This document shows positions 59,165 to 64,000 of a DNA stretch of 64,000 nt, in pieces. The DNA comes from JAJFUE01 sp039683515 (GTDB lineage: Bacteria > Sumerlaeota > Sumerlaeia > MVZB01): NCBI GenBank assembly GCA_039683515.1, contig JBDKRG010000009.1:62001-126000 (forward strand). Direction: 5' to 3'. The notes below the pieces were generated by a model. That model saw only the letters and a list, made by a program, of their open reading frames with translations, was not told the origin of the DNA and made no database searches. The number at the start of each line of letters is the position of its first letter. The stretch's first letter is position 1. The position numbers were made by a program, and so were the translations under genes.

Positions 59165-59584
59165 ATGAAATCCTACCGCGAAGAAATCTCGGTCGAGATC
59201 CCGCAGCGGCGCGGGTTCCTGAACATCACCCCGCAGGTCGAGGACGCGATCCGCAAGAGCGGCATCCGCGAGGGGCTGTGCCTCGTCAACCCGCTGCACA
59301 TCACCTCGAGCGTCTACATCAACGACGACGAGCGCGGCCTGCTGCACGACTATGACAAGTGGCTCGAGGGCCTCGCCCCGCACGAGCCGATCACGCAGTA
59401 CCGGCACAACGACACCGGCGAGGACAACGCCGACGCGCACCTCAAGCGCCAGGTGATGGGCCGCGAAGTCGTCGTCGCCATCACCGACGGCAAGCTCGAC
59501 TTCGGCACGTGGGAACAGATCTTCTACGCCGAGTTCGACGGCCGCCGCCGCAAGCGCATCCTGGTCAAAATCATCGGCGAATAA
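59165..59584 (+). CDS. yjbQ: YjbQ/UPF0047 family protein
   Basis: A 139-residue protein of the YjbQ family. HITSSVYINDDE, HLKRQVMGREVVVAITDGKL and FGTWEQIFYAEFDG are conserved blocks; the His and Asp/Glu residues form a metal-type site. Members have been linked to a side thiamine-phosphate-synthase activity, but the main role is unsettled. The ATG is 5 bases after TGGAGC. The end overlaps the convergent glycosyltransferase by 14 bases. Confidence 0.9.
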   Translation: MKSYREEISVEIPQRRGFLNITPQVEDAIRKSGIREGLCLVNPLHITSSVYINDDERGLLHDYDKWLEGLAPHEPITQYRHNDTGEDNADAHLKRQVMGREVVVAITDGKLDFGTWEQIFYAEFDGRRRKRILVKIIGE

Positions 59585-60707
59585 ATTCAATCATCTTCGC
59601 TTTTAAATACAATTCCTCGATCTGGCTCACCATCCGCTCGATGCTGAACATCTCCGCGCGCGCCCCGGCGGCCGCGGCGAGTTTTTTCCGCGTCTCCTCG
59701 TTGTTCGCCATCATGCCCATCGCGCTGGTGAGCCGCTCAAAGTCCATCGGCGGGACGATCAGCCCTTCCCTGCCGTCGCCGACCGCCTCGGCGTTGCCGC
59801 CCACGTCGGTCGCGACGATCGCCATCCCGCTCGCCATCGCCTCGACGAGCGCGTTCGAGAACCCCTCCTTGGTCGACGGCAGAACGAACACGTCGGCCCC
59901 GGCCATGAAATCCTCGACGTCGGCGCGCTTGCCGAAAAACCGGACGTTTTGAGCAAACGGCAACATCGCCGCGAGCTCCTCGAGCCCGCTCCGCAGCGGC
60001 CCGTCGCCCAGGATCCACGCCTTGACCCGCGCGCCGCCTTCCCTCGCCTGGATCTTCCGCAACGCGTCCAGAAAGTCGGCGCACCGCTTCTGCTCGACCA
60101 GCCGCGCCGCGAACAAAAACACCACGTCGCCCGCCCCGGCCCCCTCGCGCGAGCGGATCTCTTCCCGCCGCGCCCGCGCCGACCGGAACCGCGCGATATC
60201 AACGCCGTTGTAGATGACCTTGACGCGCCCTTTGGGCAGCCCGAGCCGCTCCATCACGTCCTGGCGCACGCGCTCGCTCACGGCGATCATCCCGCTGCGC
60301 CACCGGCACAGCACGCGGTCCATCCACGCCTGCCGCCACGTCTCCCACGTGCCGACGTTGTGGACCTGGCCCCAGACGCTCTTCACCCCGGCCATCCGCG
60401 CCGCCACCGTCGCCGGCACGTTGGCGCGGTACATGTGGCTATGGACGATGTCGATCTTTTTCTCGCGCATGAGCGCCGCCAGTTTCCGCAGCGCCGACGG
60501 GTCCCACCGCGACCGGAACGGCACGAGGTCGACCGGCACGCCGGCGGCCTCGAGCTCGTCGGCCAGCGGCCCTCTTTCGCGAATGCAAACGAGGGAAACA
60601 TTGAATCGTTCGCGGTCGAGCCTCGGCAGCACGGCCACGAGCCGCCGCTCGATCCCCCCGACCGGCAGCCACGTAATCACCCGCAGAACGTTTATTTTTT
60701 CGCCCAT
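59571..60707 (-). CDS. Family 4 glycosyltransferase
   Basis: About 378 residues from MGEKINVLRVITWLPVGGIE. GT-B fold with the donor site VFVLPSTKEGFSNALVEAMA and VGGNAEAVGDGREGLIVPP. It is similar in type to the 56485 enzyme and probably acts on surface glycans. A hexanucleotide tract ends 4 bases before the ATG, so the leader carries GAGCAC repeats and no clear ribosome-binding site. Confidence 0.87.
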   Translation of the reverse strand: MGEKINVLRVITWLPVGGIERRLVAVLPRLDRERFNVSLVCIRERGPLADELEAAGVPVDLVPFRSRWDPSALRKLAALMREKKIDIVHSHMYRANVPATVAARMAGVKSVWGQVHNVGTWETWRQAWMDRVLCRWRSGMIAVSERVRQDVMERLGLPKGRVKVIYNGVDIARFRSARARREEIRSREGAGAGDVVFLFAARLVEQKRCADFLDALRKIQAREGGARVKAWILGDGPLRSGLEELAAMLPFAQNVRFFGKRADVEDFMAGADVFVLPSTKEGFSNALVEAMASGMAIVATDVGGNAEAVGDGREGLIVPPMDFERLTSAMGMMANNEETRKKLAAAAGARAEMFSIERMVSQIEELYLKAKMIEFIRR

Positions 60708-60711
60708 TTTC

Positions 60712-60756
60712 GTGCTCGTGCTCGTGCTCGTAATCGTAATCGTAATCGAAAATCGA
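60712..60756. repeat. Hexanucleotide tract at glycosyltransferase start, copy 7
   Basis: Three GTGCTC, three GTAATC, GAAAATCGA. On the leftward mRNA it reads GATTAC repeats then GAGCAC repeats immediately before the start codon at 60707. Confidence 0.85.
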
Positions 60757-60912
60757 TCCGTAACCTCCCCGCACAATATCCAACCCCCCATCAATAATAA
60801 ACATTTTCCTTCCTTGATCGTCCCGCCTGCCGTGGCTAACAATATCTCCGGGGGACGGCGCGTTCCGGCGCGCCGGCGGAAGTTGTCCATGAGTTTGAAC
60901 GGAAATCATGCG

Positions 60913-61710
60913 ATGCGCATCCGTGTCCTGGGTTCGGGGACGTCCATGGGCGTGCCGGTCGTCGGCTGCCGCTGCGCGGTCTGCACCTCGGACGACCCGC
61001 GCAACAAGCGCATGCGGTCCTCGATCAGCATCCGGATCGGCGGGCGGCACCTGCTGGTTGACTGCTCGATCGACTTCCGCCAGCAGATGCTGCGCTGGCC
61101 GATGCCGCGCATCGACGCCATCCTCCTGACGCACACGCACTCCGACCACATCAACGGCATCGACGACATCCGCTCCTACAATTTCATGCAGGGCGGTCCG
61201 ATCCCGATTTACGCCAGCGCGCACTCGATCGAGGACATCCAGCGCCGCTTTCCGCACTGCTTCAACCCGATCCAGAACGGCGGCGGCGTCCCTCAGCTCG
61301 ACCTCTTCCGGATCGCCCCCGGCAAGACCTTCGAGGCGGCCGGTATCAAAATCATGCCGCTCAAGGTCATGCACGGCAAGCTTGCGATCATGGGCTTCCG
61401 CATCGGCGACTTCGCCTACATGACCGACTGCAGCGGCATTCCCGCCGCGAGCGAAAAACTCCTCGCCGGCGTCGACACGCTGATCATTTCCGCCCTGCGC
61501 CACACGCCGCACGAGACCCACTTCAGCCTGAGCCAGTCGCTCGAGGCGTGCCGCGCGCTCAAGGTGCGCCGGGCGTTCTTCACGCACATCGCCGACGAGC
61601 TCGACCACGAGGAGACCAACAAGGCCCTCCCCCGCTGGGCCCGCCTCCTCTACGACGGCCAAACCATCCAAGTAGGCCGGCTCCGCCGAACCCGGCATCT
61701 GGAGATGTAA
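60913..61710 (+). CDS. MBL-fold metallohydrolase, PhnP-like
   Basis: A 265-residue metallo-beta-lactamase-fold hydrolase. N-terminal MRIRVLGSGTSMGVPVVGCR with CAVC matches the PhnP/MBL subgroup; the zinc site includes HTHSDH (74-79). It is likely a phosphodiesterase, possibly on cyclic phosphates. ATG 60889 (MSLNGNHA) is an equally usable start. The last dozen codons (VGRLRRTRHLEM) are translated from an interspersed GTAGGCCGG...CGCCGAACCCGGCAT repeat, which suggests the original C terminus was replaced or extended. The aldo/keto reductase follows after one base. Confidence 0.87.
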   Translation: MRIRVLGSGTSMGVPVVGCRCAVCTSDDPRNKRMRSSISIRIGGRHLLVDCSIDFRQQMLRWPMPRIDAILLTHTHSDHINGIDDIRSYNFMQGGPIPIYASAHSIEDIQRRFPHCFNPIQNGGGVPQLDLFRIAPGKTFEAAGIKIMPLKVMHGKLAIMGFRIGDFAYMTDCSGIPAASEKLLAGVDTLIISALRHTPHETHFSLSQSLEACRALKVRRAFFTHIADELDHEETNKALPRWARLLYDGQTIQVGRLRRTRHLEM

Positions 61711-61711
61711 G

Positions 61712-62908
61712 ATGCTGTACCGCAAAATGCCAAACGGCGACGAGCTTTCGATCCTGGGCTACGGCTGCATGCGCTTCCCGATGCGGGACGGCGGGATCGA
61801 CGAGCCGCGCGCGATCGCGCAGATGCGCTCGGCCATCGACCGCGGCGTGAATTACCTGGATTCGGCGTGGCCGTATCACGGCGGCGCGAGCGAGGTCGTC
61901 CTCGGCAAGGCACTGCGCGACGGCTACCGCGACCGCGTCAAGGTCGCGACCAAGCTCCCGTCGTGGATGATCCAGTCGCGCGCCGACATGGACCGATTCC
62001 TGAACGCGCAGCTCCAAAAACTCGGCACCGATCACATCGACTACTACCTCGTCCATTCGCTCATGGGGCCTACGTGGGACGCCATCTATGAAAAGGGCAT
62101 CCTCGACTTCCTCGACGCCGCGCGGCGCGACGGCCGGATCGTCAACGCCGGCTTCTCCTACCACGGCCTCGAGCGCGATTTCAGCCGCGTCGTCGACGCC
62201 TACCCGTGGGTCTTTTGCCAGATCCAGTACAACTACCTCGACACGCACGCGCAGGCCGGGACGGCCGGCCTGCGATACGCCGCCTCGCGCGGACTCGGCG
62301 TCGTCGTCATGGAACCGCTGCGCGGCGGCAACCTCACGCAGCCCGCCCCCGCGATCGACGCGATCTGGAACGAGTCCCCCATCCGCCGCACGCCGGCCGA
62401 ATGGGCGCTGCGCTGGGTCTGGAACCACCCGGAGGTCACGGTCGTCCTCTCCGGCATGAACGACGAGGCGCAGATCGACGAGAACATTAAAGTCGCGAGC
62501 ACGGCGCTCTCCAACGCCCTCACGCAGGACGAGCTCGACCTCGTCGACCGCGTCGCGGGCAAGTACCATTCGCTGCTGAAGGTCGGTTGCACGGGCTGCG
62601 CCTACTGCATGCCGTGCCCGTCGGACGTCCTGATCCCGATGGCGTTCGAGGTCTACAACAAGGGCCACCTCTTCGGCAAAATGGAGGACGCGAAGTTCGG
62701 TTACGCGCTCCACCTGAGCCGCATGATCGGATCAGGCATTCCCGGCTACGCCTCGCAATGCACCGCCTGCGGCGCGTGCATGGACAAATGCCCGCAGCAG
62801 CTCCCGATCCCGGACCTGCTCGCGCAGGTCGAGGCCGAGCTCGAAGGCCCCGACATTCTGGACCGCGTCGCCAGGCTGCGAGCCATCTTCAAAAACAAAG
62901 CGACCTAA
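61712..62908 (+). CDS. Aldo/keto reductase with C-terminal 4Fe-4S ferredoxin domain
   Basis: A 398-residue protein. The AKR barrel has the catalytic tetrad D50, Y55, K81 and H115. The C-terminal 100 residues carry two iron-sulfur motifs, GCTGCAYCMPCP and CTACGACMDKCPQQ, as in the 4Fe-4S AKR-like oxidoreductases of anaerobes. It should reduce a carbonyl or take electrons from ferredoxin; substrate unknown. Cotranscription with the MBL-fold gene is likely, with one base between them. Confidence 0.93.
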   Translation: MLYRKMPNGDELSILGYGCMRFPMRDGGIDEPRAIAQMRSAIDRGVNYLDSAWPYHGGASEVVLGKALRDGYRDRVKVATKLPSWMIQSRADMDRFLNAQLQKLGTDHIDYYLVHSLMGPTWDAIYEKGILDFLDAARRDGRIVNAGFSYHGLERDFSRVVDAYPWVFCQIQYNYLDTHAQAGTAGLRYAASRGLGVVVMEPLRGGNLTQPAPAIDAIWNESPIRRTPAEWALRWVWNHPEVTVVLSGMNDEAQIDENIKVASTALSNALTQDELDLVDRVAGKYHSLLKVGCTGCAYCMPCPSDVLIPMAFEVYNKGHLFGKMEDAKFGYALHLSRMIGSGIPGYASQCTACGACMDKCPQQLPIPDLLAQVEAELEGPDILDRVARLRAIFKNKAT

Positions 62909-63341
62909 AATGGCGACCGCGTCCATTTGATGGTTTTCTTTTTCCCTTGGGTCCTTTGGGTCCCTTGGGTCCTTTCCCGCCGCCTCATCGACAAGCGTCC
63001 GGATCCCGCGCTATAGTCCTTGTCATTCCCAAAATTTTTCGGCCCCAGCGGGGCCGGCGCGAGTAGCCGCCGGCGAAGCGAAGCGCCGCCGGGGGTCAGG
63101 ATGCCCATCTGAACACGCGCCCCGGAGGGTCGCCCGCGAAATCAGGCTTGCGTGCGCCCGCTTCGAGGCGCGATTCCTGATCCACCTTTTTCCCCGGCGG
63201 CGGCCCGGGGTGCATTTCGCTTGTGCTCCGCCGAGCCATCCTTCATAATCCCGCCAGTCGCAGCTGGGCCTTTGATCAAAAATTTACTTGTTCGTCCCAC
63301 ACCGTGGTTGCGCATTGTCTTTCAGTAGAGGAGATGGCGTC
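62909..63341. other. Spacer with CCTTTGGGTCC tract and GC-rich hairpins
   Basis: No gene is seen. TTGGGTCCTTTGGGTCCCTT units lie at about 62946-62975. From about 63040 to 63210 GC-rich self-complementary stretches occur (GGCCCCAGCGGGGCC; GCCGCCGGCGAAGCGAAGCG then CCGCCGGGGG). They resemble the core of the 200-bp palindromic element but are not a full copy. Confidence 0.5.
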
Positions 63342-63893
63342 ATGAGGCTTTTCCCCGCCCTCGAACGCGTCGCGATCACGCTGCTTTCGCTGACGTTCCT
63401 GGCATGCGCGTCGTCGCAGCCCGTGTATCGCGAAACCGTCTTCCTCAACAAGTCCTACGACACCCGCCAGGAAATCACGACCGACGCCGGCAGCCCGATG
63501 ATCTCCGCGCAAAAGGGCACCTTGGTCTATGAAAAGAAGTGGGTTGGCGTCGACCAGTACGGCATGCCCTGCCTGCTGACGTTCCTCGATACCGACAGCG
63601 TCAAGGACGGCTGGCAGGAGGACGAGCGGGTCGAGGACGTTTTCAAGCGCGAGCTGATCTACTCGGGCACGGACGGCTCGGCGATCAACCTGCTCTACCG
63701 CGAATACAACGGCGGCTCCGCGCGGCCGAGCCGCATCCAGTGGCTCAAGTACGACCTGGCCAATTCCCCCATGATCCAGTTCCGCGATTTCCAGTTCGAG
63801 ATCATCCGCGCCAACCTCTCGAACATCACCTTCAAGGTCCTCTCCGAGCCGGCCGATTTCATGACCATCAAGGGCTCACTCGTATCCAACTAG
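63342..63893 (+). CDS. Lipoprotein of unknown function
   Basis: A 183-residue protein with an N-terminal signal and lipobox (LLSLTFLAC, Cys at about 22), so probably lipid-anchored. The mature part is beta-like (GTLVYEKKWVGVDQYGMPCL, YREYNGGSARPSRIQWLKYD). No family recognised. Start chosen at 63342 because AGGAG lies 9-12 bases upstream; an in-frame ATG at 63288 has none. Its TAG stop is the first bases of the second MITE-like element. Confidence 0.65.
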   Translation: MRLFPALERVAITLLSLTFLACASSQPVYRETVFLNKSYDTRQEITTDAGSPMISAQKGTLVYEKKWVGVDQYGMPCLLTFLDTDSVKDGWQEDERVEDVFKRELIYSGTDGSAINLLYREYNGGSARPSRIQWLKYDLANSPMIQFRDFQFEIIRANLSNITFKVLSEPADFMTIKGSLVSN

Positions 63894-64000
63894 AGCGCTT
63901 GACGATAATTTTCCGTTCGTGCTCGTGCTCGTGCTCGTGCTCGTAATCGTAATCGAACCAATCACCAACTCTTGAAACTGATAACCATTGGGATCGTGCT
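63893..64000. mobile_element. MITE-like element, copy B (runs off window)
   Basis: Begins GAGCGCTTGAC.. and TTTTCCG, similar to the complement of the right end of copy A. It has four GTGCTC and two GTAATC units, then AACCAATCACC.ACTCTTG and a stretch identical to copy A to the window edge. The right end is outside the window. Confidence 0.6.

Overview
The window is high-GC bacterial chromosome from an organism that I cannot place to species. Clues are didermal: an O-antigen-ligase-type protein, a Wzt-like ABC ATPase, HlyD plus a fused ABC exporter, lipoproteins with clear lipoboxes, and GspG-type pseudopilins. Large TPR-tailed membrane proteins, DUF4954 next to nagB, and intergenic spaces packed with short repeats suggest an uncultured lineage of the PVC, Sumerlaeota or Hydrogenedentota kind. 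That placement is inference.

Layout. 0-1.5 kb: an ECF sigma factor translationally coupled to a membrane-anchored partner that runs off the window. 1.7-6.1 kb: O-antigen ligase/TPR protein, a tyrosine phenol-lyase/tryptophanase homologue, and a DUF433-DUF5615 toxin-antitoxin pair bracketed by two near-identical hairpins. 6.2-12.9 kb: a leftward set (acyl carrier protein, ADP-forming acyl-CoA synthetase, nagB, DUF4954) divergent from a phosphopantetheinyl transferase. 13.3-18.5 kb: a pseudopilin, a TPR protein, and a tandem pair of exported paralogues. 18.6-25.5 kb: HlyD plus fused ABC exporter, two membrane proteins of unknown function, and a Wzt-like ATPase. 25.8-30 kb: gspG, a tiny Cys-rich protein, a CPBP protease, a GT-C/TPR protein and an excisionase-like HTH protein.

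30.5-40.7 kb is the most unusual block. It is a leftward set of Mu-like virion genes (portal, protease/scaffold, decoration protein, major capsid protein, DUF1320 connector, two tail-like proteins, a fibre with a Sec signal peptide, a GH73-like lysin and a membrane protein). No terminase, integrase, tail tube, sheath or tape measure is visible. Most gene junctions carry the same interspersed repeats as the rest of the chromosome, so the block looks old and possibly domesticated.

41-64 kb is mostly housekeeping: efp, a three-receiver regulator, a GT-C enzyme, hisA, the rpmH-rnpA-yidD-yidC-jag cluster, glgC, an FtsX-like protein, a RidA homologue, three glycosyltransferases, an XPF-type nuclease, pyrB, aroC, yjbQ, an MBL-fold hydrolase, an aldo/keto reductase with a ferredoxin tail, and a lipoprotein.

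The second theme is repeats. At least ten interspersed families sit between genes. The commonest is a hexanucleotide tract, (GTGCTC)n followed by (GTAATC)n, with seven canonical and two variant copies. Two of these lie inside a small element that appears to have terminal inverted repeats. Several repeats enter reading frames: two unrelated proteins end in the same VAEKQS supplied by one repeat, another repeat forms the linker of the fused ABC transporter, and others supply or extend gene 3' ends.
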